Below are positions 14,634 through 22,443 of a DNA stretch of 26,364 nt, in pieces; the first letter of the stretch is position 1, and each line of letters starts with the position of its first letter. The translations under genes were made by a program, and so were the position numbers. The DNA comes from RGIG1995 sp045652425 (lineage in GTDB: Bacteria; Bacillota; Clostridia; Oscillospirales; CAG-272): assembly GCA_045652425.1 (NCBI GenBank), contig JAZRUG010000004.1, forward strand, positions 1 to 26,364, in the 5' to 3' direction. The notes beneath the pieces were generated by a model. That model did not search any database, was not told the origin of the DNA, and saw only the letters and a program-made list of their open reading frames with translations.

Positions 14634-17374
14634 TTTTTACCTCCTTCAGCTTTGTTATTAAAGTTAAATACAAATCTGTAGTTTATAAAGAAGTCTGCCG
14701 CAAGAACGGTAAACAAAATTATACCTTGCAAAATTGATGACACAGCGGGAGAAATGTTAAACGCACTTTCTGCAACGCTTGAGCCTTTGGAAAGAATACA
14801 CATAAGCACCGAGGTAACGAAAATACCTATTGGGTTAAGCTTTGAAAGCCAAGCAACGATTACGCCGGTCCAGCCCACACCACTGGTTATGCCCGTACTC
14901 AATCTATACGAGGTTGCAACACCTGACACCTGAAACATTCCGGCGATACCTATCACAGCAGCGCTCAAGAACATAGTTCTTATTATGATTTTGGGCACGT
15001 TCATTCCCGCGTATTTTGCGGTATTGATACTATCACCTACTATTGATATCTCATATCCGTGCTTTGTCTTCTTGAAGTAAATAAAACATATTACAACAAG
15101 AATCAATGCTATTATCAGAGAAACGTCAAATCTTATCCCATTTGCAAGAGATATCTGAGGCAAGCGTGCATTTTCCTCCAAGGCAGCAAAATCTCTGTTA
15201 TTCGGTACACCGTTATTCAACTGACCGAAATAGTGTGTCTTCTTTAAGAAAATGAAGAAATAAAGTACAATATAGTTAAGCATCAATGTAAGAAGCGTTT
15301 CGTTTGTACCGAACTTAACCTTAAGTAACGCAGGGATAAGACCTATCAAACCACCGCCCAATGCACCTGCAACAAACATACACAAAAGAACGATAATACT
15401 TGACGTGTCGCTTCCTCTGAACAAGTGAGCTACTGCCGCCGCAGAAATGGCACCGGCAATAAACTGACCTTCACCGCCAACATTCCAGAATTTCATCTTA
15501 AATGCAAATGCTATACCGAGAGAAGTAATAGTCAAAGGTATTATCTGCCTTATAAGACCGTTAAGATTAATCGAGTTTTTAAAGCATCCGACAAGAATGT
15601 TGGAATAATAGCTAAACGGATTTGCACCGTTCATTATAACAAACAATCCGCCTATCAAAAGAGCAACCATTACTGCGGCAAAATATATCGCCGAAGTTTT
15701 CCACAGAGGGAGCGCATCTCTTTTAATAAGATGTACAAAAGGCTCCTTATGCTTCTTGGGCTTCTTTCCACTCGTTTTTTCTTTAAATTCGTATTCAACC
15801 TCGTCTGCTTCAACCGTAGTCTTTTTATTATCAATATTTTGCTCTGCTTCTACGGCATTTGTCATAAGCAAACCAAGTTGCTCTTTTGTAGCTTCTTTAG
15901 CATCAACAATACCGGTAACCTTGCCGTGACAAAGCACCATAATTCTGTCGCAAAGCTCAAGCATAACGTCAAGGTCTTCGCCTACAAAAAGAACACCCGC
16001 GCCCTTTTTCTTCTGCTCATTTAAAATATCGTATATGATATATGAAGAGTTAATATCAAGTCCTCTTACGGGATATGCCGTAACGATAACCGTAGGAGAA
16101 GATTCTATTTCTCTTCCGACAAGAACTTTTTGAACGTTACCGCCCGAAAGCTTTCTTACAGCCGTTTCTGTTCCCGGAGTATTGATTTCAAGCTCTTTTA
16201 TAACCCTCTTTGCCGTTTCTCTCGTATTCTTACGGTCAACGAAAGGTCCTTTTACCTTACCATAATTTTTCAGCATCATATTGTCAGTAATACTGAGTGA
16301 TGCCGCAAGTCCCATACCAAGTCTGTCCTCAGGTACAAAGCTCATACTTATGCCAAGATTAATTATTTCACGAGTTGTCTTTCCTTGAATTTCAGTATCT
16401 TTATAAATAATCTTTCCCGAATCAAGCTTTTGAAGCCCCGCAATAACCTCGCAAAGCTCCTTCTGTCCACAACCCGAAACACCGGCAACACCGAGAATTT
16501 CGCCGCTGTGCAATTCAAAAGAAACGTCTTCAATAGCTTTGAGTCCCGATTCTCCGGGAACTGTAACATTATCTAATTTTAACAGTACTTCATCTTTTAA
16601 ACATTGAGGTCTGTCGATAGCAAGTTCAACAGCTCTGCCTACCATCATATCGGTAAGCTCTTTTGCGCTTGTTTCGAAAGTATTTACCGTTCCGATACTT
16701 TCACCTTTACGCAAAATAGTAACCCTGTCGCTTATTTCAAGAACTTCGTTCAGTTTGTGGGTAATGATTATTATAGCGCAGCCGCTTTTTTTCATTTTAC
16801 GCAATATAGAGAAAAGCTTATCCTTTTCCTGAAGCGTAAGCACTGCCGTAGGTTCATCAAGTATAAGCACGTTTGCTCCGTAATAAAGAACCTTTAATAT
16901 TTCAACGGTCTGCTTCTCGCTGACTCCCATATCGCATACGAATTTTTCGGGGTCTATATCAAACCCGAATTTGCGGCTCATATCTCCAATTTTCTTAAAT
17001 CTGCTTTTTCTTAATAAGTACTTATCTGCGCCCTCTTCGTTGTCAGAACCGATAAGTATATTATCTGCGGCAGAAAACTTCTCAACAAGCTTGAAATGCT
17101 GATGTACCATACCGATTCCAAGTCTTTTTGAGTCTTCGGGCGACTGAATAACAACCTTTTCTCCGTTTATGTAAATTTCACCTTCGTCGGGCTTGTATAT
17201 ACCCGACAGCATATTCATCAAGGTTGTTTTTCCCGAACCGTTCTCTCCCAAAAGCGCTAAAATTTCACCCTTGTTTACCGAAAGATTTATTCCCTTGTTT
17301 GCATGTACCGAGCCGAAGGTCTTGCTTATATTTTTTAGTTCGATAGCAGCATTGCCGCGTGTTACCTCTGCCAT
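14630..17374 (-). CDS. Nucleoside/BMP-type ABC importer: double ATPase fused to first permease
   Basis: One 914-residue chain carries what is usually two proteins. Residues about 8-510 are two ABC ATPase domains. Domain 1 has Walker A GENGSGKT (43-50), an atypical signature MGVSEKQTVE (149-158), Walker B LILDEP and ITHK. Domain 2 has degenerate Walker A GVSGCGQKE, normal signature LSGGN (409-413) and no acidic Walker B pair (VTAYPVRGLD); similar asymmetry is usual for sugar/nucleoside ATPases of this type. A charged linker (about 515-555, KKPKKHKEP) joins a BPD_transp_2 permease (about 560-914, with FKMKFWNVGGEGQF). I see no Met in the linker, so internal reinitiation is unlikely. Start: GGAGAGG precedes ATG 17374; the frame extends to 17440, but that part overlaps an intercistronic hairpin. 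A sequencing-error fusion is possible but not suggested. Confidence 0.9.
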   Translation of the reverse strand: MAEVTRGNAAIELKNISKTFGSVHANKGINLSVNKGEILALLGENGSGKTTLMNMLSGIYKPDEGEIYINGEKVVIQSPEDSKRLGIGMVHQHFKLVEKFSAADNILIGSDNEEGADKYLLRKSRFKKIGDMSRKFGFDIDPEKFVCDMGVSEKQTVEILKVLYYGANVLILDEPTAVLTLQEKDKLFSILRKMKKSGCAIIIITHKLNEVLEISDRVTILRKGESIGTVNTFETSAKELTDMMVGRAVELAIDRPQCLKDEVLLKLDNVTVPGESGLKAIEDVSFELHSGEILGVAGVSGCGQKELCEVIAGLQKLDSGKIIYKDTEIQGKTTREIINLGISMSFVPEDRLGMGLAASLSITDNMMLKNYGKVKGPFVDRKNTRETAKRVIKELEINTPGTETAVRKLSGGNVQKVLVGREIESSPTVIVTAYPVRGLDINSSYIIYDILNEQKKKGAGVLFVGEDLDVMLELCDRIMVLCHGKVTGIVDAKEATKEQLGLLMTNAVEAEQNIDNKKTTVEADEVEYEFKEKTSGKKPKKHKEPFVHLIKRDALPLWKTSAIYFAAVMVALLIGGLFVIMNGANPFSYYSNILVGCFKNSINLNGLIRQIIPLTITSLGIAFAFKMKFWNVGGEGQFIAGAISAAAVAHLFRGSDTSSIIVLLCMFVAGALGGGLIGLIPALLKVKFGTNETLLTLMLNYIVLYFFIFLKKTHYFGQLNNGVPNNRDFAALEENARLPQISLANGIRFDVSLIIALILVVICFIYFKKTKHGYEISIVGDSINTAKYAGMNVPKIIIRTMFLSAAVIGIAGMFQVSGVATSYRLSTGITSGVGWTGVIVAWLSKLNPIGIFVTSVLMCILSKGSSVAESAFNISPAVSSILQGIILFTVLAADFFINYRFVFNFNNKAEGGKK

Positions 17375-17405
17375 AACCTCTCCTGCTTTTTTGATTTTTA
17401 TTATA

Positions 17406-17443
17406 AATATGCTTCTCCTCCAACATAGGAAGAGAAGCATATT
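17406..17443 (-). promoter_or_regulatory. Intercistronic hairpin between BMP lipoprotein and ATPase-permease
   Basis: AATATGCTTCTC pairs with GAGAAGCATATT and the stem extends inward through TCC/GGA; the one imperfection is G.U on the minus strand. No long U-run follows. As with 6791-6824, it lies directly after a binding-lipoprotein gene, suggesting 3'-end protection or partial termination. Confidence 0.6.
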
Positions 17444-17461
17444 CAGACCAATGTTAAAAAA

Positions 17462-18631
17462 TTACTTAAGTGATACGCCTTCTACAAAGTAGTTCATTGT
17501 ACCGGTAATAACGGAATCTTCAACAGATGCGCCGCCTGCCTTAACAATTACGTTACCTGCGTTGTCCTTGAGGTCAGCGTCAGTCTTAACGATAGCACCG
17601 TCCTTGAAGGAAAGCTTAACGCCTGAGAATACGTCCCAAGTACCTTCTTTGAAGAGGTCCTTAACGAGCTTAATGTATTCAGCAGTGTTTTCTGCGCAGT
17701 TTTCAGAAAGTGCAGATACGTCTACAAGACCGTCTGCCAAGCTGCCGTAGTAGTTACCGAAGTCTTTCCATGTACCGTCCATAGCTGCCTTTGTTGCTGC
17801 TGTGTAGTAAACACCCCAGTTCCAGATAGGAGCAGTAAGATGAGCCTTGGGAGCTTCTTTTGTCATGTCAGAGTTGTATCCGCAACCGAATACGCCCTTT
17901 GTCTGAGCTGCGATCTGAGGGTTAGCTGTATCGCAGTGCTGAGCGATAACGTCGCAACCGAGCTCGATAAGAGCTTCAGCATAAGCTGTTTCGTTTGCAG
18001 GGTCAAACCAGCTGTTGAGAGATTTTACATATACTTCTGCTTCGGGGTTAACGGACTGTACACCAAGTGCAAATGCGTTAATACCGCTGCATGTTTCAGC
18101 GAGTTCTGTGCCGTAAGCTGCTACGTAACCGATCTTGTTGGACTTTGTCTTGAGCCCAGCAGCAATACCGGAGAGGTAACGAGCCTGATAAATTCTACCG
18201 AAGTAGTTGTTGAAGTTTGTTTCGTTGCTCTTGTAACCTGTACCATGAGAGAAGATTACGTCGGGATGTTCTTTTGCAAGAGCTTCTGTTGTGTCCATAT
18301 AACCGTAGCTTGTTGTAAAGATAATCTTACAACCATCGGAAATACAAGCTTCAATAGATTCTCTGATTGCAGATTCATCATCGTCAGCAATGTTGAGCTT
18401 ACGAATGATCTGGTCGTCAGCAAGGTTGAGAGCTTTCTGCATTTCAACGATACCCAAATCGTGTGTATAGGAATAACCCGAACCGTCAGCAGGATCGCCG
18501 ATGTGAATTACGCCTACCTTAAATTTGCCCTCGCCGCCTTCGTTCTCTGATTCACTGCCGCAAGAAGCGAAGCAGGTCAAAGAAACTGCAATGAGAAGCA
18601 CTGCCAAAAGAATTGAAAGAAACTTTTTCAT
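17462..18631 (-). CDS. BMP-family (PnrA-like) substrate-binding lipoprotein
   Basis: The 389-residue lipoprotein captures nucleosides or related purines outside the membrane for the ABC importer encoded downstream. Signal and lipobox FASC (Cys24) are followed by an acidic Gly/Glu linker. The BMP fold is visible: KVGVIHIGDPADGSGYSY.H, ACISDGCKIIFTTSYGYMD, FGRIYQARYLSGIAAGLKTK, KIGYVAAYG, CDVIAQHCDT and WGVYYTAATKAAMDGTW. Family members such as Treponema PnrA bind purine nucleosides, and the adjacent xpt gene supports a purine substrate here. AAGGAG precedes the ATG. It lies 58 bases after xpt and is followed by an intercistronic hairpin. Substrate is inferred, not seen. Confidence 0.9.
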   Translation of the reverse strand: MKKFLSILLAVLLIAVSLTCFASCGSESENEGGEGKFKVGVIHIGDPADGSGYSYTHDLGIVEMQKALNLADDQIIRKLNIADDDESAIRESIEACISDGCKIIFTTSYGYMDTTEALAKEHPDVIFSHGTGYKSNETNFNNYFGRIYQARYLSGIAAGLKTKSNKIGYVAAYGTELAETCSGINAFALGVQSVNPEAEVYVKSLNSWFDPANETAYAEALIELGCDVIAQHCDTANPQIAAQTKGVFGCGYNSDMTKEAPKAHLTAPIWNWGVYYTAATKAAMDGTWKDFGNYYGSLADGLVDVSALSENCAENTAEYIKLVKDLFKEGTWDVFSGVKLSFKDGAIVKTDADLKDNAGNVIVKAGGASVEDSVITGTMNYFVEGVSLK

Positions 18632-18689
18632 TTTGGATTTTCTCCTTTTTAAGATATAAAATTATAATCAAGTATGAAATACATACCGG

Positions 18690-19259
18690 TTATCTGAAAG
18701 TTATGGTATTTCCGTCAATACTGTCAATAATAGCCAAAGACTCTACCTTTATCCCTTTACTGCGAAGCAAATCGCCGCCGGGCTGGAATCCTTTTTCAAT
18801 AACAATTCCTATACCTACAACTGCTGCGCCCGAAGCCTCTACTATACCCATAAGCCCCTTTGCAGCATTGCCGTCAGCAAGAAAATCATCTATAATCAAA
18901 ACTCTATCTTCTTTTGATAAATAGTCCTTCGATATAACTATGTCATATTCCTTCCCCTTTGTAAAAGAAACGACTTTTTCGGTATATACGTTGTCTCCAA
19001 CGTTCTTATGTCCGCTTTTCTTTGCGAAAACCACGTCGCAGCCAAGCTCCATAGCAGCCGCACACGCGAAAGCAATTCCCGATGCCTCTATGGTAACAAT
19101 TTTGTTTACTCCCGAATTGGAAAACAGTCGGGCAAACTCTTTTCCTATTTCTTTAAGTAACTTCACGTCAATTCTGTGATTCACAAAACCGTCAACTTTT
19201 ACAATATTACCGGGGTATATTTTCCCCTCTGCTCTGATTCTGTCTTCAAGAAGCTTCAA
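18690..19259 (-). CDS. xpt: Xanthine phosphoribosyltransferase
   Basis: This cytoplasmic salvage enzyme joins xanthine with PRPP to give XMP. The 189-residue sequence follows Bacillus Xpt closely: IVKVDGFVNHRIDVKLL, KIVTIEASGIAFACAAA, VVFAKKSGHKNVGDNVYT, VSFTKGKEYDIVIS and the PRPP loop VLIIDDFLADGNAAKG, then IGIVIEKGFQPGG. Start choice: no ATG is available. TTG at 19265 touches the GGGAGA ribosome site, whereas TTG at 19259 is 7 bases away and yields MKLLEDRI, as in homologues, so 19259 is preferred. It has its own promoter (19303-19331) with a leader of only about 35-40 nt. First gene of the purine importer operon. Confidence 0.93.
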   Translation of the reverse strand: MKLLEDRIRAEGKIYPGNIVKVDGFVNHRIDVKLLKEIGKEFARLFSNSGVNKIVTIEASGIAFACAAAMELGCDVVFAKKSGHKNVGDNVYTEKVVSFTKGKEYDIVISKDYLSKEDRVLIIDDFLADGNAAKGLMGIVEASGAAVVGIGIVIEKGFQPGGDLLRSKGIKVESLAIIDSIDGNTITFR

Positions 19260-19302
19260 AACCAATCTCCCTAATATATATTTAGAAATAATTTATACAT
19301 TT

Positions 19303-19331
19303 ATTGTACACTATTACGTCGCATTTTTCAA
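19303..19331 (-). promoter_or_regulatory. Promoter of the xpt-importer operon
   Basis: On the minus strand TTGAAA (19326-19331) and TACAAT (19303-19308) have a 17-base spacer. The leader to the TTG start at 19259 is too short for a purine riboswitch. Confidence 0.75.
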
Positions 19332-19518
19332 GAGTTTTTTTGCAATTTTACACAATCTTACCAATAATTCGCACTCCTTCGATAAAACGGTGTTATTTTT
19401 TAGTTTTATTAACTTTTTTTCTGCAATTCTTAATTTTATTAAGTTATTATGTGTATTTTTTTGCATAAACTTCACAAAATTAATAATTTTAGGGCTTTTT
19501 TTTAGTGAACTTTACACA

Positions 19519-19548
19519 TTGACACAATCCCCCCAAAAACAGTATAAT
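19519..19548 (+). promoter_or_regulatory. Strong promoter of glutamate dehydrogenase
   Basis: Consensus TTGACA (19519-19524) and TATAAT (19543-19548) are separated by 18 bases. Both hexamers are perfect, implying high expression. Confidence 0.8.
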
Positions 19549-19598
19549 AATACTAAACAAAAAAAGAGGGTATTCAACTAAAACCTTTGGAGGATATT

Positions 19599-20945
19599 AT
19601 GAACGCATACATTCAAAAAACAATTGAACAGGTAAGAAATCGTAACCAATACGAGCCTGAATTTATACAAACGGTTGAAGAGGTTTTCGGGAGCCTCTCT
19701 GCCGTTTTAGACAAACATCCCGAATATGAAGCAAACGGCATTCTCGAAAGAATGGCAGAACCCGACAGACAACTCTCTTTCAGAGTAAGCTGGGTTGACG
19801 ACAACGGCAAAGTAAACGTTAACCGCGGATACAGAGTTCAGTTCAACTCTGCTATTGGTCCTTATAAGGGAGGTCTCCGTTTCCATCCTTCCGTATATAT
19901 GGGAATGATGAAATTTTTAGGTTTTGAACAGACTTTTAAAAACAGTCTTACAGGTCTTCCGATAGGTGGTGCAAAGGGCGGTTCCGACTTTGACCCCCGA
20001 GGCAAGAGCGATGCTGAAATAATGAGATTCTGCCAAAGCTTTATGACCGAACTTTACAGACACATCGGTCCCGACACGGATATTCCCGCAGGAGACATAG
20101 GAGTAGGCGCAAGAGAAATCGGTTATCTGTTCGGTCAGTACAGAAGAATAAAAGGTAACTTTGAAAACGGAGTAATTACAGGTAAATCTTTAAGCTACGG
20201 CGGTTCTCTTATCAGACCTGAAGCTACGGGTTACGGTGCAGTATATTTTGCGGTAGAAGTTCTCCGTCACTTTAATGAAACAATACACGATAAGACAATA
20301 TCAATCTCCGGATTCGGCAACGTTGCTTGGGGCGTATGTAAAAAAGCCGAGCAGCTCGGGGCTAAAGTAGTTACGATATCCGGTCCCGACGGCTTTGTAT
20401 ACGACGAAGACGGTATTTGGGGCGAAAAGGTTGATTACTTGCTTGAAATGCGCGCTTCGGGCAGAGACAAAGTTGAAGACTATGCTAAAAAATTCCCCGA
20501 AGCAAAATTCTTCAAAGGTCAGAAGCCTTGGGGAATAAAGGCAGACATCGTTATGCCTTGCGCTACACAGAATGAAGTTAATATGGAAGAAGCGCAGAAA
20601 ATCGTTGAAAGCGGCGCAAAATACTATATTGAAGTATCTAACATGTCAACAACCAACGAGGCTTTGAAATTCTTAAAAGAAAACTTATCAGCTGTCGGCC
20701 CATCAAAAGCCGCAAATGCAGGCGGTGTTGCGGTATCAGCTCTTGAAATGTCTCAGAATAGTATGCGTTACAGATGGACGGAAGAAGAAGTTAACGAAAA
20801 GCTTCGCAATATAATGAAAAATATTCACGACGAATGTGCTTCAAGCGCGCTTGTATACGGTCTCGGTTACGACCTTGTATCCGGTGCAAACATCGCAGCC
20901 TTTCTTAGAGTTGCTGAGGCTATGATGGCTCAAGGTATTATGTAA
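19599..20945 (+). CDS. gdhA: Glutamate dehydrogenase, hexameric, probably NAD-specific
   Basis: It interconverts glutamate and 2-oxoglutarate plus ammonia in the cytoplasm. The 448-residue length is standard. Catalytic and binding residues are present: Lys90 (GPYKGG), Lys114, Lys126 in PIGGAKGG and Asp166 in PAGDIG. The nucleotide fold has SGFGNVAWG (237-245) and ISGPDGFVYDEDG. Phe239, Pro263 and Asp264 correspond, shifted by one, to the Phe, Pro and Asp that set NAD preference in the Clostridium symbiosum enzyme, where NADP enzymes have small or basic residues. NAD use, and so a catabolic role in amino-acid fermentation, is therefore favoured, by recall of that sequence. Start: GGAGG lies just before ATG 19599; a TTG at 19587 is rejected because it overlaps the ribosome site. 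A perfect-consensus promoter lies upstream. Confidence 0.96.
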   Translation: MNAYIQKTIEQVRNRNQYEPEFIQTVEEVFGSLSAVLDKHPEYEANGILERMAEPDRQLSFRVSWVDDNGKVNVNRGYRVQFNSAIGPYKGGLRFHPSVYMGMMKFLGFEQTFKNSLTGLPIGGAKGGSDFDPRGKSDAEIMRFCQSFMTELYRHIGPDTDIPAGDIGVGAREIGYLFGQYRRIKGNFENGVITGKSLSYGGSLIRPEATGYGAVYFAVEVLRHFNETIHDKTISISGFGNVAWGVCKKAEQLGAKVVTISGPDGFVYDEDGIWGEKVDYLLEMRASGRDKVEDYAKKFPEAKFFKGQKPWGIKADIVMPCATQNEVNMEEAQKIVESGAKYYIEVSNMSTTNEALKFLKENLSAVGPSKAANAGGVAVSALEMSQNSMRYRWTEEEVNEKLRNIMKNIHDECASSALVYGLGYDLVSGANIAAFLRVAEAMMAQGIM

Positions 20946-20976
20946 ATAATCAGTTTTTCATCGTTTTTCCCTAAAG

Positions 20977-21024
20977 CAGTAAGCCCCCTCCTTTTTTATA
21001 AAGGAAGGGGCTTACTGTTTTTTT
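20977..21024 (+). terminator. Terminator of glutamate dehydrogenase
   Basis: CAGTAAGCCCC (20977-20987) pairs with GGGGCTTACTG (21007-21017), with an inner TCCTTT/AAAGGA stem and a run of seven T. The T-run touches the stop codon of the convergent gene at 21023, so the two units share this end. Confidence 0.9.
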
Positions 21025-22420
21025 ATTTCTTTCTGTATACCGTTCTATAAGCAAATATTATTATTGACAAGGCTATAACGACACCTATTGCCGATATTGC
21101 CAATACCGTATTCTGTCTTGAACCTAAAAGATATTCTCTTTGATTTTCATTTTCGAACAAACTATCCGTCTCCTTGGATTCAGTAACCCCCGTAGAAGAA
21201 ACGCTTGTTTCGTTTATTTCACTTTCACTTGGTAAAATAGCGGTTGTTTCAGGCGACAATGTATCAGACTCCAAAACTTCTGTTGTCTCGGCATCATTCC
21301 CCCCCATAGTATTTTTGTTTATTATAACCCCCATACCTTTAATTTTACTTATAAGGTTATCAACGTTTCCGCTGTATTCGTTTATATTTACAGTACTCTT
21401 TTTAACGTTTTCAGTAGTTTCTTCTGTCTTCCCTGCTTTTTTTGTTTCAGCATTTTCAACAGTTTCTCCGTTTTCTGTTGTTTCGGGCAATTCTTCTATA
21501 AAATCAGCAATATTTACAGCAATAATATTTTGCAAATTACCGCCGTTGATATCCACCATATTGTATTTTCCGTAAGCGCATATTTCTTTTTTGAAGTTTC
21601 CGCCGTTTATTGTAAAATTAAAATCGCCTGAAACATCAGTTATACAACCAACCTGCCCAAGAAAAGTTCCGCCATTTATCACTAAAGTAGCATTCCCCTC
21701 TTGTTTAATCCCTGTATTATTATAACCGCTTGCTGAAACAATTCCTTCAAAAGTTCCGCCGTCTATGGCAAGTGTTGTATCCCCAACGCTGTTTCCGTTT
21801 CTGTTTCCTGCACAAACATTATAGTAAGTGCCACTTTTTACCGTTACTTTTCCGCCCGAGGTTATACGGTCATTTTCTAAAGATATTCCCACTATGGACA
21901 AAAAAGGAGCGTCTCCTTTTTTGTCACATACTATTCCCTCTCCGAAAACTGTATCGTATCCACTGCAAATAATATTTCTGGGTGTCTTACTTCCGCTTGT
22001 TACAATATTCAGATTTTCAAAAACAAATTTACCTGCAAGAATCATATTTGCCGATGTAGTTTCGTCACCAAAACACAGCAAAGCGCCATCAGTTTGTCGG
22101 TAATCGGTTTCTCCGTCGACACTCGTTACCGTTATAATTTTCTTTCCGTTCGAGGTTCCGCTCATCTTTGAAAGATTTATAAGCTCGGTAAAAGAATATT
22201 TCCCGCAAACAACAATTTCTCCGCCATTTTTTGCAAGAATTCTGACAGCTTCTTTAAAATCGCCTATCGCATTTTCATAGCTCGAACCGTCTCCGTTTCC
22301 GCCACTTCTAAGATAAACTTTTTTAACCGCGGCTCCGCTTGAAATAACCGCTAAAGCAATCAGCCCCGCCCAAAACAATACTATCACAGATATGTATTTT
22401 ATTTTATTTTTTCTGCTCAT
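21023..22420 (-). CDS. Membrane-anchored surface protein with beta-helix-like repeats and Thr/Glu-rich stalk
   Basis: The 465-residue protein has an N-terminal signal or anchor (about 9-31). It continues with KVYLRSGGNGDGSSYENAI then FKEAV, the opening typical of right-handed beta-helix proteins of the pectate-lyase type. Between about 190 and 300, repeated strands with INGGTF, IDGGTF, INGGNF and INGGNL fit stacked beta-helix coils. A low-complexity linker rich in Thr, Glu and Ser (about 310-430) looks like a stalk. A C-terminal hydrophobic helix (VLAISAIGVVIALSIIIFAY) with a YRKK stop-transfer end anchors it; there is no LPxTG. AGGAAG precedes the ATG, 23 bases after the SGNH-like gene, so the two form an operon. 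No catalytic motif was recognised. Function unknown; glycan binding or cleavage at the surface is a guess. Confidence 0.75.
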   Translation of the reverse strand: MSRKNKIKYISVIVLFWAGLIALAVISSGAAVKKVYLRSGGNGDGSSYENAIGDFKEAVRILAKNGGEIVVCGKYSFTELINLSKMSGTSNGKKIITVTSVDGETDYRQTDGALLCFGDETTSANMILAGKFVFENLNIVTSGSKTPRNIICSGYDTVFGEGIVCDKKGDAPFLSIVGISLENDRITSGGKVTVKSGTYYNVCAGNRNGNSVGDTTLAIDGGTFEGIVSASGYNNTGIKQEGNATLVINGGTFLGQVGCITDVSGDFNFTINGGNFKKEICAYGKYNMVDINGGNLQNIIAVNIADFIEELPETTENGETVENAETKKAGKTEETTENVKKSTVNINEYSGNVDNLISKIKGMGVIINKNTMGGNDAETTEVLESDTLSPETTAILPSESEINETSVSSTGVTESKETDSLFENENQREYLLGSRQNTVLAISAIGVVIALSIIIFAYRTVYRKK

Positions 22421-22443
22421 ATCAAAGCTTCCTAAAAATTATT

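Larger units (their letters stand above)
19260..19598. other. Divergent promoter region between xpt and glutamate dehydrogenase
   Basis: It holds two outward-facing promoters (19303-19331, minus; 19519-19548, plus) and an AT-rich, T-tract-laden centre at about 19380-19510. No open frame with a ribosome site and no riboswitch-like structure was seen. Confidence 0.6.

Noticed and set aside
17840..18550. Plus-strand frame of 236 codons
   Set aside because: It is antisense to the BMP lipoprotein gene, which is clearly coding.
19260..19330. Purine riboswitch before xpt
   Set aside because: The leader between the promoter and the start is only about 35-40 nt and shows no three-way-junction pairing.
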